Shown one piece after another: positions 16,207-26,570 of a DNA stretch of 64,000 bases. The notes beneath the pieces were generated by a model, which worked only from the letters and a program-made list of their open reading frames with translations, ran no database searches and had not been told where the DNA came from. Numbering within the stretch: position 1 is the first letter of the stretch; every line of letters starts with the position of its first letter. The position numbers were made by a program, and so were the translations under genes. The DNA lies in contig CADATO010000004.1 in NCBI GenBank assembly GCA_902790905.1, positions 18,594 to 82,593 of the forward strand, read 5' to 3'. Origin of the DNA: an uncultured Eubacteriales bacterium. Its GTDB lineage: Bacteria > Bacillota > Clostridia > Peptostreptococcales > Anaerovoracaceae.

Positions 16207-16444
16207 CGTGCAGAGACACAATTTTGTGGTGTATGGGAGGTTGTTTTCCAATTTCCTCCACCTGCCCTGAAATGCCCCGGAAGGCGATGATTTCAACGCT
16301 TTTGGGGTTTTTTGAACGAACAATATTTAGTGCTGAACGCATGTTCGCTACACAATATGTTGTGGTTTGGTGCGTGGTGGAGGGAACGGGAGGGAGAAAT
16401 GTGGAGAATGGTGGTCTAAATGCCCAAAAATACACGGTTTTTAT
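16207..16444. other. Gene-free stretch before the division cluster
   Basis: No convincing reading frame on either strand. It contains a LexA-type dyad (listed separately), a CACAATATGTTGTG-like inverted repeat next to it at 16351-16364, and a G-rich part with several GTGGAG/GGGAGG steps that may extend the MraZ target area. AT content is higher than in the flanking genes. Confidence 0.5.
16335..16346. promoter_or_regulatory. Candidate LexA (DinR) box
   Basis: GAACGCATGTTC is a perfect dyad of the Gram-positive SOS operator form GAACnnnnGTTC, and is followed by CG as in CGAACnnnnGTTCG. A looser half, CGAACAATATT, lies 20 bp upstream. It sits about 100 bp before the mraZ promoter, so whether it controls the division cluster or an unseen transcript is open. 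Confidence 0.4.
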
Positions 16445-16480
16445 TTGAAAAATGGGGCGAAGTGGAGTAAAGTGGAGATG
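16445..16480 (+). promoter_or_regulatory. mraZ promoter covered by three MraZ boxes
   Basis: TTGAAA (16445-16450), 17 bp, TAAAGT (16468-16473) form the promoter. Three direct repeats with a 10-bp step run straight through it: ATGGGGCGA (16452), AGTGGAGTAA (16461) and AGTGGAGATG (16471). Known MraZ sites are three or four evenly spaced G-rich repeats at the mraZ promoter, so autoregulation of the cluster by MraZ is strongly suggested. Confidence 0.75.
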
Positions 16481-16534
16481 TAACAAAGGGTGAAGCAGTA
16501 TCTTCAGGTACCGATTGAGAAAGGAGGGAAGCCT

Positions 16535-16963
16535 GTGTTCATCGGCAGTTACAGCAATTCACTGGACGCGAAATACAGGATGATCATCCCCTCCAAGTAC
16601 CGTGAGGAACTGGGCTCGAGATGCATCGTCACCATCGGGATCGACCGTTGCCTGTACATCTATCCGCTCAGCGAGTATGAGGCGCAGGCCGCCAAACTCG
16701 AGACACTCCCGAAGATGAAAGCCGACGTTCGTGACTTTGTCCGCGACTTCTACGGCAAAGCTGAGGAGTGCGAGGTCGACCGTCAGGGCCGCATCACCAT
16801 TTCCGCGAAGCTGCGCGGATACGCGAAGATCGAAAAAGAGCTGGAAACAATCGGGACCGGCAAGAAGATCGAAGTCTGGTCCAGAGACGTCTACGAGAAC
16901 AGCGGCGCCGGCACGATGGACGGTGCGAAGCTGGCTGAAGGGCTGGCCGAGTATGGAATTTAG
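16535..16963 (+). CDS. mraZ: Transcriptional regulator MraZ
   Basis: A 142-residue MraZ, the ring-forming SpoVT/AbrB-fold regulator that opens most division clusters. The two AbrB-like repeats are [23 protein letters not shown] at the start and [21 protein letters not shown] near residue 80. I start at GTG 16535, 6 bp after AAGGAGGG, because MraZ proteins begin (M)FIG; an ATG 45 bp upstream would add an unusual leader. The stop overlaps rsmH by 11 bp. Confidence 0.95.
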   Translation: MFIGSYSNSLDAKYRMIIPSKYREELGSRCIVTIGIDRCLYIYPLSEYEAQAAKLETLPKMKADVRDFVRDFYGKAEECEVDRQGRITISAKLRGYAKIEKELETIGTGKKIEVWSRDVYENSGAGTMDGAKLAEGLAEYGI

Positions 16964-17909
16964 CCACGTACCGGTCCTGTATCAGGAAGTCATCGAACAT
17001 CTGCAGATCCGGCCGGACGGCATCTACGTCGACGGTACGCTCGGAGGCGGCGGCCATGCAGAGGCTGTTGTAAGGGCACTTGGCCCGGACGGCGTGTTTA
17101 TCGGGATCGACCGCGATACAGATGCGCTGAAGGCGGCCGGGGCGAGACTGGAATCGCTCGGCGATGAAGCTCCCTGCAGAAAGATCTTCGTCCATGACAA
17201 CTACGCAAACATCAAAGCGGTCCTCAGTGATCTGGGTATCGCACATATAGACGGGGCGCTGCTGGACCTGGGCGTGAGTTCGTTCCAGCTGGACAACCCC
17301 GACAGAGGCTTCTCCTACATGCAGGATGCACCGCTGGACATGCGGATGGATCAGCAGTCAAGGTTCTCCGCCTACGACGTGGTCAATGAGTATTCGGAAG
17401 AGGATCTGGCAGGCATCATCCGGCAGTACGGGGAAGAAAGATACGCAAGACGCATCGCCGCCAATGTGGTGAAGGCCAGACAGCAGGAGCCGATCACGAG
17501 GTCCGCTCAGCTGGTGGATATCATCAAGGCTTCGATACCGGCCAAGACAAGACGCGAAGGACCGCATCCGGCAAAGAGAACCTTCCAGGCGATCCGGATC
17601 GAGGTCAACGACGAACTCGGGCTGCTGGAAAGAGCAGCGGAAGATTTCCTGGATGTGCTGGGAGCCGGCGGCAGGCTCTGCGTGATCACCTTCCATTCTT
17701 TGGAGGACAGGATCATCAAGAACGTGTTCCAGAGGCGTGCCGATCCGTGCACGTGTCCGCCGGGTCTTCCGTGTGTATGCGGTAAGAAAGCGGACATCAG
17801 GAAGATCACCCGCAAGCCGGTGGAAGCCGGCGAGGCGGAACGGGAAGCAAATCCCCGGGCGCGCAGCGCAAAGCTGCGGGTTGCGGAGAAAATAGAAACA
17901 GGAGAATGA
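16953..17909 (+). CDS. rsmH: 16S rRNA (cytosine1402-N4)-methyltransferase
   Basis: A 318-residue SAM-dependent methyltransferase that makes N4-methyl-C1402 in 16S rRNA. It begins [13 protein letters not shown] and has the SAM motif [15 protein letters not shown] near residue 26, [12 protein letters not shown], the inserted helical domain ([13 protein letters not shown]) and the ending [13 protein letters not shown]. Family length. The ATG at 16953 lies inside mraZ, giving coupled translation. Confidence 0.96.
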   Translation: MEFSHVPVLYQEVIEHLQIRPDGIYVDGTLGGGGHAEAVVRALGPDGVFIGIDRDTDALKAAGARLESLGDEAPCRKIFVHDNYANIKAVLSDLGIAHIDGALLDLGVSSFQLDNPDRGFSYMQDAPLDMRMDQQSRFSAYDVVNEYSEEDLAGIIRQYGEERYARRIAANVVKARQQEPITRSAQLVDIIKASIPAKTRREGPHPAKRTFQAIRIEVNDELGLLERAAEDFLDVLGAGGRLCVITFHSLEDRIIKNVFQRRADPCTCPPGLPCVCGKKADIRKITRKPVEAGEAEREANPRARSAKLRVAEKIETGE

Positions 17910-17910
17910 G

Positions 17911-18339
17911 ATGCAGCAGGTAGAAAGGGGTTATGTATATCAGGATCGCAGAATGCGCGATGTTGCTGTACGTCCCCGCGTCACCAGACAACAGAGAAAA
18001 AAGGCTGAGATGACAGCCCGGGATCGCGGCAGGATCCTGATGGCTCTGTTTGTTGCGGGCATCATCGCTCTTGGCATCATCATCGCGGCAGCCTACGGGG
18101 CAGCCGTCAACTACAATAACAACAAGCTCCGCGACAGCAACGCCGCCCTGCAGGGCGAGGTGGAGATGCTCGAGATCCAGATCCAGAGCGCCAACAATAT
18201 CGCGGAGATTCAGAGCCGTGCGGAGGGTGAACTTGGGATGGCGTATCCCGGCGTTGATCAGCTGGTGCTCCTGTCGCAGACAGCGGGGGAAAGCACCGTG
18301 GGTCAGTCGCTGCGGGCGACAACCAACGCCAGCCTTTAG
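17911..18339 (+). CDS. ftsL: FtsL-like division protein
   Basis: A 142-residue bitopic protein: basic cytoplasmic tail (residues 1-40, TRQQRKKAEMTARDRGR), one membrane span (ILMALFVAGIIALGIIIAA, about 42-60), then a coiled coil (LRDSNAALQGEVEMLEIQIQ) typical of FtsL. FtsL joins DivIC and DivIB/FtsQ to activate septal synthesis. Sequence conservation in this family is low, so the call rests mainly on topology and place between rsmH and the class B PBP. A terminator follows at once. Confidence 0.85.
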   Translation: MQQVERGYVYQDRRMRDVAVRPRVTRQQRKKAEMTARDRGRILMALFVAGIIALGIIIAAAYGAAVNYNNNKLRDSNAALQGEVEMLEIQIQSANNIAEIQSRAEGELGMAYPGVDQLVLLSQTAGESTVGQSLRATTNASL

Positions 18340-18381
18340 AACGGACAGTATTACATCGTTACCAATAATTTCATAATAAGA

Positions 18382-18428
18382 AAAGCCGGACAACTTCATT
18401 ATGGACCAGTTCAGTTGTCCGGCTTTTT
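18382..18428 (+). terminator. Intrinsic terminator inside the division cluster
   Basis: A 14-bp perfect stem AAAGCCGGACAACT/AGTTGTCCGGCTTT with a 17-nt loop, followed by TTCTTAT. It lies between ftsL and the PBP gene, so transcription from mraZ must pass it or downstream genes need another promoter. No strong promoter is seen in the 22 bp before the PBP start. Confidence 0.85.
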
Positions 18429-18450
18429 CTTATGGAAAGGCCATCACTAA

Positions 18451-20265
18451 ATGGGAAAAGTACCCACCGTCAATAAAAGCCGACTGGTTATCGCGTTCAT
18501 GATCTTCTGCATCGCTCTTGTGGTGCTCTGTTTCAGGGACGGTTATATCCAGATCGTCAAGGGGGAGGAGTACACCCGCATGGCCATGGAACAGCAGACG
18601 ATGGACCAGCTGGTCGAGGCCAAGCGCGGCGATATCGTCGACCGCAACGGCAACAAGATGGCGGTCAGCACGATCAAATATTCGGTCTGGATCCGCCCGG
18701 CGTCCGTCATGAACTCCGAAAGAGAGACGCAGGAAGCCAGGGATGCGGAGAACGCGGAGAAAGTCGAAACGATGGTCAATGGCCTTGCGCAGATCCTGGG
18801 CATCGACCCGCAGACAATCCGCGACGAACTCGATACCGATAAGACCCTGATCAAGATCGCCAAATACCAGGAGCGCGACACGGCGGACGCCATCCGCGCA
18901 TGGGCGGCGGAAGAAAACGTCTCCGGCGTTTCGATCAGCGAAGAGACCAAACGCTATTATCCGATGGAGACGATGGCGGCACAGGTGCTGGGCAGCGTGA
19001 CAGATGACAACAATGGTCTGTCCGGCCTGGAACTGTACTACAACAGCTATCTGAAGGGCGTGCCCGGCAGATGGATCCAGAATAAAGACGCCAGCGGCAG
19101 ATCACTGTCGTACGGCGACAGCAGATACTACGACGCGGAAGACGGCGCGACGCTCGTGCTGACGATCGATGTCGCGGTCCAGACATACGCGGAAGAAGCG
19201 TGCAAGACGGCTTATACGGAACGGAAAGCGGAGCGTACGAGCTGTATTGTCATGGATACCCGGAGCGGAGAGATCCTCGCCATGGCGAGCTATCCCAGCT
19301 TCGACCCGAACAACCCGCGCGTGCCCGGCAACGAAAAGGATGTCGACAAGTTCAACGCCATGTCCGAGGAGGATCAGATCAACTACCTCAACCAGATGTG
19401 GCGCAACCCGCTCGTCAATGACACTTACGTCCCCGGGTCGACGATGAAGCTGGTCACCACCAGTGCGGCGCTGGAGGAGGATCTGACCAATCCGGAGGAG
19501 CCTTTCTACGACAGTGGCAGCATCGATGTCTACGGCACGGAGCTGAAGTGCTGGCGGTGGAAAGAGCCGCACGGGGATGAAACGCTCACCGAGGCGGTGC
19601 GCAACTCCTGCAACCCGATATTCGTACAGCTTGCACAGCGCATCGGAACGGAAAACTTCTATGCTTATCTGGCACTGTTCGGTCTGACACAGCCGACCGG
19701 GATCGACTATCCCGGCGAGGCGACGTCCCAGGTGCAGGATATCAAGACGGCCGGCCCGGTCGGTCTGGCGACCATGGCCTACGGGCAGGGCATCGCCGTT
19801 ACACCGATCCAGCAGATCACCGCGGTGAACGCGATCGCCAATGACGGCAAGCTGGTGCAGCCGCATCTGGTCAAGGAGATCCGCAGCGCGGACGGCGAGG
19901 TGGTCGAGTCGTTTGACCCGGTCGTCGTCAGACAGACGATCTCGCAGAGCACGGCGACGCAGGTGCGCAACATCATGCAGTTCGTCGTCGATGACGGAGG
20001 TGCGGGGCAGACCAAGGTCGACGGCTGGAATGTCGGCGGCAAGACAGGAACGTCCAATATCGAGGCAGAGAGCAACAAGATCATCGCTTCGTTCGTCGGC
20101 GTGGCGCCGATCGAGGACCCGGAGATCACGGTGCTCTTCATCGTACGCGACCCGACCGGCGAGATCTACGGCAGTACGGTCGCAGCGCCGTACGGCATGC
20201 AGGTGATCGAGAATACGATGAAATACAGGACGGTGGAGTCCATCGGGGAAAAGGGTAAACAATGA
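18451..20265 (+). CDS. Class B penicillin-binding protein (FtsI/PBP2x-type transpeptidase)
   Basis: A 604-residue septal transpeptidase with a single N-terminal membrane span (LVIAFMIFCIALVVLCF). The pedestal domain starts at RGDIVDRNGNKMAVS. The three penicilloyl-serine motifs are GSTMK near residue 330 (active serine), SCN near 388 and KTGTS near 531. No PASTA domains follow the transpeptidase, so it is FtsI-like rather than a PASTA-bearing SpoVD/PBP2x. It begins just past the intracluster terminator and overlaps murF by ATGA. Confidence 0.93.
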   Translation: MGKVPTVNKSRLVIAFMIFCIALVVLCFRDGYIQIVKGEEYTRMAMEQQTMDQLVEAKRGDIVDRNGNKMAVSTIKYSVWIRPASVMNSERETQEARDAENAEKVETMVNGLAQILGIDPQTIRDELDTDKTLIKIAKYQERDTADAIRAWAAEENVSGVSISEETKRYYPMETMAAQVLGSVTDDNNGLSGLELYYNSYLKGVPGRWIQNKDASGRSLSYGDSRYYDAEDGATLVLTIDVAVQTYAEEACKTAYTERKAERTSCIVMDTRSGEILAMASYPSFDPNNPRVPGNEKDVDKFNAMSEEDQINYLNQMWRNPLVNDTYVPGSTMKLVTTSAALEEDLTNPEEPFYDSGSIDVYGTELKCWRWKEPHGDETLTEAVRNSCNPIFVQLAQRIGTENFYAYLALFGLTQPTGIDYPGEATSQVQDIKTAGPVGLATMAYGQGIAVTPIQQITAVNAIANDGKLVQPHLVKEIRSADGEVVESFDPVVVRQTISQSTATQVRNIMQFVVDDGGAGQTKVDGWNVGGKTGTSNIEAESNKIIASFVGVAPIEDPEITVLFIVRDPTGEIYGSTVAAPYGMQVIENTMKYRTVESIGEKGKQ

Positions 20266-21749
20266 GACTGAAGTGGCAGGAGATCGCGGAAGCGACAGGC
20301 GGGCAGATCCTTCGGGGGCTGCCTGAAAAGGAAGTGCAGGGGTATGCGCAGGACTCGCGGCTGGTGCAGCCGGGGGACCTGTTTTTCCCTATTATCGGCC
20401 CCAACCGCGACGGGCATGACTTCCTGGAAGATGTCGCTGCAAAAGGCTGCCGCAGCTTTCTGATCTCGCACCCGGAAGCGCTGGAGCGCCTGGAGAAGGC
20501 TGCAGCAGCGGATGCGGATCATCAGGGCGATGAGCTGGCGGTGATCCTGGTGCCGGATACGGAGAAGGCGCTCGAGGATCTTGCACGGTATGCGCTCGCA
20601 CGGATCGGATGCCGCATCGTCGGCGTGACCGGCAGCACCGGCAAGACCTCTACCAGAGATATGACGGCCTGCGTGATGGCGGGCAGATATAAGACAGGCG
20701 TGACAAAGGGGAACTTCAACACGCCGATCGGGCTGTCCCTGACGGTGCTCGGGTTTGATGAGGATACGGAAGTGGGCGTGCTCGAGATGGGCATGGACCA
20801 TTTTGGTGAGATCGAACACCTGGTGTCGATCGCTTCTCCGGAAGCGGCGCTGATCACCAACATCGGGATTTCCCATATGGAAAACCTTGGCTCGCGGGAC
20901 GGGATCTTCCGTGCTAAAATGGAAATCACCGCAGCGATGACGGGCACGCAGACGCTGCTCGTCAGTGAAAGCGAAGACTATCTGAACGCATCGCGCATCG
21001 GTGCGGACTACGGGACGGAACGGTTTCGGCTGGCCGTCACGGGGACCGGAGCTGCCTGTGCGCTGCGGATCGATAATATAGAAGAAAAAGGCATCGAGGG
21101 CATTGATTTTGACCTCGTGCAGACACCATCCACCCCGGCGGAGGGAGAAGCGGCTGTGCAGGCCGAAAAGCGCGTCCGCTTTTGCCTGCCTGTTCCCGGC
21201 CGTCACAATGCGCTGAATGCGGCGCTGGCGGCAGGCGCGGGGCTCGTGTTCGGCATTCCGCTCGAAGCGTCTGCTGCGCAGCTGGCGGCACTGACGCTCA
21301 CGGGCGGCAGACTGACCGTGGAAAACGCGGGCGGCCTGCGGCTCATCGACGACGCCTATAACGCCAGCCCTGACTCGGTGCGCGCAGCCCTGGATGTACT
21401 GGCGTCCGTCCGCGGCGGCCGCCGCTATGCGGTGCTCGGGGATATGCTCGAACTCGGTGCGGGGGAGAGAGAAGAACACTACCGCATCGGCGTCTACGCA
21501 CGCGAAAAACAGATCGACGGTGTCTTCACCTTTGGTCCGCTGTCGCTGGAGACCGCCAGAGGCGCCGGCGAAGAGGACAGGCATTTTGAGGACAAGGCGC
21601 AGCTGGCAGATGCTCTGTACCAGACGATCAGCCCTGGCGATGTGATCCTTTTCAAGGCATCGCACAGCATGGGCGCGGATACGGTACTTGCAGACATCCG
21701 CTGCCGTATGATAAAACAGGACTGCGCAGATAATAAGAAGGAGCAATAA
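20262..21749 (+). CDS. murF: UDP-N-acetylmuramoyl-tripeptide--D-Ala-D-Ala ligase
   Basis: A 495-residue Mur ligase adding D-Ala-D-Ala to the UDP-MurNAc-tripeptide. The N-terminal domain has SRLVQPGDLFFPI. The ATP loop is GVTGSTGKTSTRDM near residue 125, followed by TKGNFNTPIGLSLT, TNIGISHMENLGSRDGI and the C-terminal DDAYNASPDSVRAAL, all standard for MurF. The usual neighbour murE is absent between the PBP gene and murF. A linker around residues 275-305 is somewhat longer than usual. Confidence 0.95.
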   Translation: MRLKWQEIAEATGGQILRGLPEKEVQGYAQDSRLVQPGDLFFPIIGPNRDGHDFLEDVAAKGCRSFLISHPEALERLEKAAAADADHQGDELAVILVPDTEKALEDLARYALARIGCRIVGVTGSTGKTSTRDMTACVMAGRYKTGVTKGNFNTPIGLSLTVLGFDEDTEVGVLEMGMDHFGEIEHLVSIASPEAALITNIGISHMENLGSRDGIFRAKMEITAAMTGTQTLLVSESEDYLNASRIGADYGTERFRLAVTGTGAACALRIDNIEEKGIEGIDFDLVQTPSTPAEGEAAVQAEKRVRFCLPVPGRHNALNAALAAGAGLVFGIPLEASAAQLAALTLTGGRLTVENAGGLRLIDDAYNASPDSVRAALDVLASVRGGRRYAVLGDMLELGAGEREEHYRIGVYAREKQIDGVFTFGPLSLETARGAGEEDRHFEDKAQLADALYQTISPGDVILFKASHSMGADTVLADIRCRMIKQDCADNKKEQ

Positions 21750-21764
21750 AGGAGTTATTCACTC

Positions 21765-22733
<969 letters not shown>

Positions 22734-22782
22734 TGTTGCACAGAGCAGGACTATTAAAAAATAGGAAGAGAGGCATTCGAAG

Positions 22783-24159
22783 ATGGATTTCAAAGATAAA
22801 AAGATCACTGTTGTCGGCATGGGCAGATCCGGTATGGCAGCCGTGCGCGTGCTGCACCGGATGGGCGCAGAGGTGACCGCGAACGACAGCAAGAGCGCGG
22901 AGATGCTGGATGCGGACTGGGTGCGATTCCTTGAAGAAGAGGGCATCGGGACAGAGTTCGGCACAGCGCCTTCGCTCGAGGGCACAGAAATGCTGGTGCT
23001 CTCCCCCGGCGTACCGACATCCCTGCCGTTCGTCGAAGAAGCGCAGAGCCAGGGTGTTGAGATCGTCGGCGAGATGGAGCTCGCTTACCGTCTGGCGGAC
23101 CCGGACAGCGTCTTCCTCGGCATCACCGGCACCAACGGCAAGACCACAACGACCAGCCTCGTCGGCGAGATCGTGAAGGCGGCCGGCAAACCGACCTGCG
23201 TGGTCGGCAACATCGGCATCCCGGCGATCGAGGAAGTTGCTGGCGCGGAGAAGGGAACCTGGTTCGTGACAGAGGTCAGCAGTTTCCAGCTGGAGACCAT
23301 CCGCGACTTCAAACCGCTGGTCGGGGCGCTGCTCAACGTGACGCCGGATCATCTGGACCGGCACAAGACATTTGAAAACTACGCAGCTGTCAAAGGCAGG
23401 ATCTTCGAGAATCAGGATAAGGACTGCTATGCGGTCGTCAACTTCGATGACAAGATCGCGCTGAGCGAATCTACGCATACAGAGGCGACGGTCGTTCCGT
23501 TCAGCCGTGTGGAAGAGATGAAATTCGGCGCCTGTGTCAAGAATGACCGTATCGTCGTGATTGACAGCGACGAGCACGATCACGATATCTGCGGTGTGGA
23601 GGAACTGAAGATCCCCGGCTCGCACAATCTGGAGAATGCGCTGGCGGCAGCAGCAATCACCTTCTTTGCAGGCATTGATCCGGCCGTGATCGGAGATGCC
23701 ATGCGGGCATTCGGCGGGGTCGAACACCGCATCGAGCCGTGCGGCACGATCCGCGGCGTGCAGTACTTCAACGACAGCAAAGGCACCAATCCGGATGCGG
23801 CGATCAAAGCGATCGAAGCGATGAAGGGGGACACCGTCATCATCGCGGGCGGCTACGACAAAGGTGCGGATTATCATGAATTCCTGCAGGCGTTTGCCGG
23901 GAAGGTCTACTACGCGGTGCTCATCGGCAGCACAGCGGTGAAGATCAAGGGGCAGGCGGAAGAAGTTGGATTTACGAATACGATCCTGGTCGAGAACATG
24001 GAACAGGCAGTTGCCGAGGCGGCGCGCGTGGCCAAACCGGGCGACAATGTCCTGCTCTCGCCTGCGTGTGCCAGCTGGGATATGTACAGCAGCTACGAAG
24101 AACGCGGCAGACATTTCAAAGCATGCGTGGCAGCGCTGCAGGAAGCCGAAAAAGAATAG
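22783..24159 (+). CDS. murD: UDP-N-acetylmuramoylalanine--D-glutamate ligase
   Basis: A 458-residue Mur ligase that adds D-Glu to UDP-MurNAc-L-Ala. It begins with a Rossmann motif VVGMGRSGMAAV. The ATP loop is GITGTNGKTTTTSL near residue 112, then TEVSSFQLETI, LNVTPDHLDRH, and C-terminal NDSKGTNPDAAIKAI and SPACASWDMY. All are MurD-specific. Normal length and place between mraY and ftsW. Confidence 0.97.
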   Translation: MDFKDKKITVVGMGRSGMAAVRVLHRMGAEVTANDSKSAEMLDADWVRFLEEEGIGTEFGTAPSLEGTEMLVLSPGVPTSLPFVEEAQSQGVEIVGEMELAYRLADPDSVFLGITGTNGKTTTTSLVGEIVKAAGKPTCVVGNIGIPAIEEVAGAEKGTWFVTEVSSFQLETIRDFKPLVGALLNVTPDHLDRHKTFENYAAVKGRIFENQDKDCYAVVNFDDKIALSESTHTEATVVPFSRVEEMKFGACVKNDRIVVIDSDEHDHDICGVEELKIPGSHNLENALAAAAITFFAGIDPAVIGDAMRAFGGVEHRIEPCGTIRGVQYFNDSKGTNPDAAIKAIEAMKGDTVIIAGGYDKGADYHEFLQAFAGKVYYAVLIGSTAVKIKGQAEEVGFTNTILVENMEQAVAEAARVAKPGDNVLLSPACASWDMYSSYEERGRHFKACVAALQEAEKE

Positions 24160-24183
24160 TCAACAAGAAACAGGTTACAGTAA

Positions 24184-25425
24184 ATGGAAGCAACGGCGGG
24201 GAAGGTCAGAAAACCGGCTAAAAAAAGAAAAAAGAGAATGGGATCAGCAGACTTTGCACTGGTGGCGCTCACCTGCGCCCTGGTGATCTTCGGCGTGATC
24301 ATGGTGTTCTCTGCCAGTTACTACTGGTCGATCGACAAGGTGGGCAACCCGTACAATTTCCTGATCAAGGATCTGTTCTGGGCGGGGACCGGCTTTTTCA
24401 TCATGATCGTGACCACCGCGCTCGACTACCACGTCTACAAGAAATGGGCGCCGTGGCTGATGGGCGGCGGGCTCCTTCTGCTGGTGGCCGTTCTGTTCAT
24501 CGGTGCCACGATCAACAATGCGCAGCGGTGGATCATGATCGGCCCAATCACGATCATGCCGGGCGAGATCTGCAAGATCTGCGTGATCATATTCACGGCC
24601 TGGTTCCTGTGCCGCGACGCTTCCAGAGTCAACAACTTCACAAAAGGCATTCTTCCGCTGCTCGCACTGGCGGGGGTCTGCGGCCTGCTGATCATGAAGC
24701 AGCCCAACATGTCCACGGCGATCACCGTCGTCGGGATCATCTTCGCCATGATGTTCGTGGCAGGGCTCCATCTGCGGTATGTCGGCGCCATGTTCATCAT
24801 GGGCGTTTCCGGCATCCTGATGCTGATCATCAAGGGCGGCGGCTACCGGATGCAGCGGCTGGTCAGTTTTCTGGATCCGTTCGCGGATCCGCTCGGAGAC
24901 GGGTATCAGGTCTGCCAGGGTCTGCTGGCACTTGGCTCCGGCGGGCTCCGGGGGCTGGGGCTTGGCAAGAGCATCCAGAAAAACCTCTACCTGCCTGAAC
25001 CGCAGAACGACTTTATCCTTGCGATCATCGGCGAGGAACTCGGCTACATCGGCGTGCTGGTGCTGATGCTGGTCTATCTGATCCTGATCTACAGAGGGAT
25101 CCGGATCGTCCTGCAGGCGCCCGACCGCTTTGGCATGCTCCTGGGCAGCGGCATCGTCATGATGATCGGCATCCAGGTCCTGCTGAATGTGGCGGTCGTA
25201 ACGAGCAGCATGCCGCCGACCGGCATCACGCTGCCGTTCGTCAGTTACGGCGGCAATGCGCTGTGGCTGTTCATGGGCAGTATGGGCATCCTGCTGAACA
25301 TATCCAGGCAAATCAAAAAAGACGACAACGGTAAAATACCGCAGGCGGCTCCCGGTCCGCGCAGGGATCCGCTGATCCACCAGAGCGCGGTGGAAAGGGA
25401 TCTGAACAAGATCCGCAACTACTAG
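24184..25425 (+). CDS. ftsW: FtsW, septal peptidoglycan polymerase (SEDS family)
   Basis: A 413-residue SEDS glycosyltransferase with about ten membrane segments, partner of the class B PBP in this cluster. Signatures are VMVFSASYYWS near residue 41, KQPNMSTAIT in the middle, the glycine-rich LALGSGGLRGLGLGKSIQK with the following PEPQNDFILAIIGEELG, and the terminal GITLPFVSYGGN. The first 20 residues are strongly basic. The ribosome site is weak. Confidence 0.95.
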   Translation: MEATAGKVRKPAKKRKKRMGSADFALVALTCALVIFGVIMVFSASYYWSIDKVGNPYNFLIKDLFWAGTGFFIMIVTTALDYHVYKKWAPWLMGGGLLLLVAVLFIGATINNAQRWIMIGPITIMPGEICKICVIIFTAWFLCRDASRVNNFTKGILPLLALAGVCGLLIMKQPNMSTAITVVGIIFAMMFVAGLHLRYVGAMFIMGVSGILMLIIKGGGYRMQRLVSFLDPFADPLGDGYQVCQGLLALGSGGLRGLGLGKSIQKNLYLPEPQNDFILAIIGEELGYIGVLVLMLVYLILIYRGIRIVLQAPDRFGMLLGSGIVMMIGIQVLLNVAVVTSSMPPTGITLPFVSYGGNALWLFMGSMGILLNISRQIKKDDNGKIPQAAPGPRRDPLIHQSAVERDLNKIRNY

Positions 25426-25463
25426 GGGAACAGGCAGAGCAGCCCGAGAAAGGACACCACCAA

Positions 25464-26564
25464 ATGAGAGTTATCATGACAGGCGGCGGCACCGGCGGAC
25501 ACATCTATCCGGCGATCGCCATCGCAAACAAGATCATGGAACGCACCAACGACAGCGAGATCCTGTTTGTCGGCACACGGCGCGGCATGGAGAGCCGTCT
25601 CGTGCCGGAGAACGGCTATGAGATCCGGTACATTACGGTCTCCGGTCTCAACCGCAAGAACATGATCAAGAACATCAAGGTCTTCCGCGACTACCGCAAG
25701 GGCAAAGCCCAGGCGCGGGCAATCATCGAGGAATTCAAACCGGATGTCGTCATCGGCACCGGCGGCTATGTCAGCGGCCCGGTCGTCAGGACAGCGGCGG
25801 CGATGGGGATCCGCTGCTTCCTGCAGGAGCAGAATGCTGTGGCAGGGGTGGCCAACCGCATGCTGGAACGGTATGTCGAAAAGATCTTCCTCGGGTTTGA
25901 AGAAGGCGGCAAGTACTTCAAGCACAAGGATAAGCTGGTCGTCAGCGGCAACCCGGTCCGCAGCGAGTTCTTCAACGCCGACCCGAAAGCGGCGCGGGAA
26001 AAACTCGGCATCGATCCGGACAAGTTCGTCGTGCTGAGCTTTGGCGGCAGCCTCGGCGCCGGCAAGATCAACAGGGCGATGATGGATGTCGTGAAGGCCT
26101 ACAACGGCAAAGAGGGGATCGAGGTGTTCTTCGGGACCGGCAAGTCCTACTATGCGCCGATCATGACAGAACTGCACGATATGGGGGAAGATCCGAAGGA
26201 CAACGTTCACGTGCTGGAATACATCAACAACATGCAGGACGTGCTCGCTGCATGCGACCTGGTCATCTCCCGGAGCGGCGCGCTGACCGTATCGGAGATC
26301 TCCCTGTGCGGCAAGCCGTCGATCCTGATCCCGTCTCCGAATGTGACGGGCGACCACCAGACATTCAATGCGCGCGCGATTTCCGACAAGGGCGGGGCGA
26401 TCCTGCTGGAGGAGAAAAACCTCACGGAAGGCGTCCTGCTGGAGGAGATCGAACGCCTCCGCAGCAATCCCGCCTTCATGGAGGGCATGGCGGAGCAGAC
26501 AAAGCGGTGTGCGCCGCTGGATGCGACCGATATTATCTTTTACAGTATTACCGACCGCGGATAG
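25464..26564 (+). CDS. murG: Lipid II synthase, UDP-GlcNAc transferase
   Basis: A 366-residue GT28 glycosyltransferase that adds GlcNAc to lipid I. It begins with the donor loop TGGGTGGHIYPAIAIAN, then VIGTGGYVSGPVV, LQEQNAVAGVANR, FGGSLGAGKINRA and ISRSGALTVSEIS. Length and motif order are those of MurG. It lies between ftsW and ftsQ with a short gap. Confidence 0.97.
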   Translation: MRVIMTGGGTGGHIYPAIAIANKIMERTNDSEILFVGTRRGMESRLVPENGYEIRYITVSGLNRKNMIKNIKVFRDYRKGKAQARAIIEEFKPDVVIGTGGYVSGPVVRTAAAMGIRCFLQEQNAVAGVANRMLERYVEKIFLGFEEGGKYFKHKDKLVVSGNPVRSEFFNADPKAAREKLGIDPDKFVVLSFGGSLGAGKINRAMMDVVKAYNGKEGIEVFFGTGKSYYAPIMTELHDMGEDPKDNVHVLEYINNMQDVLAACDLVISRSGALTVSEISLCGKPSILIPSPNVTGDHQTFNARAISDKGGAILLEEKNLTEGVLLEEIERLRSNPAFMEGMAEQTKRCAPLDATDIIFYSITDRG

Positions 26565-26570
26565 GAGACT

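Noticed and set aside
16291..16362. A fifth hairpin-72-hairpin element starting TTTCAACG
   Set aside because: The right end and flanking hairpins do not fit; the GTTG lies at the wrong distance.
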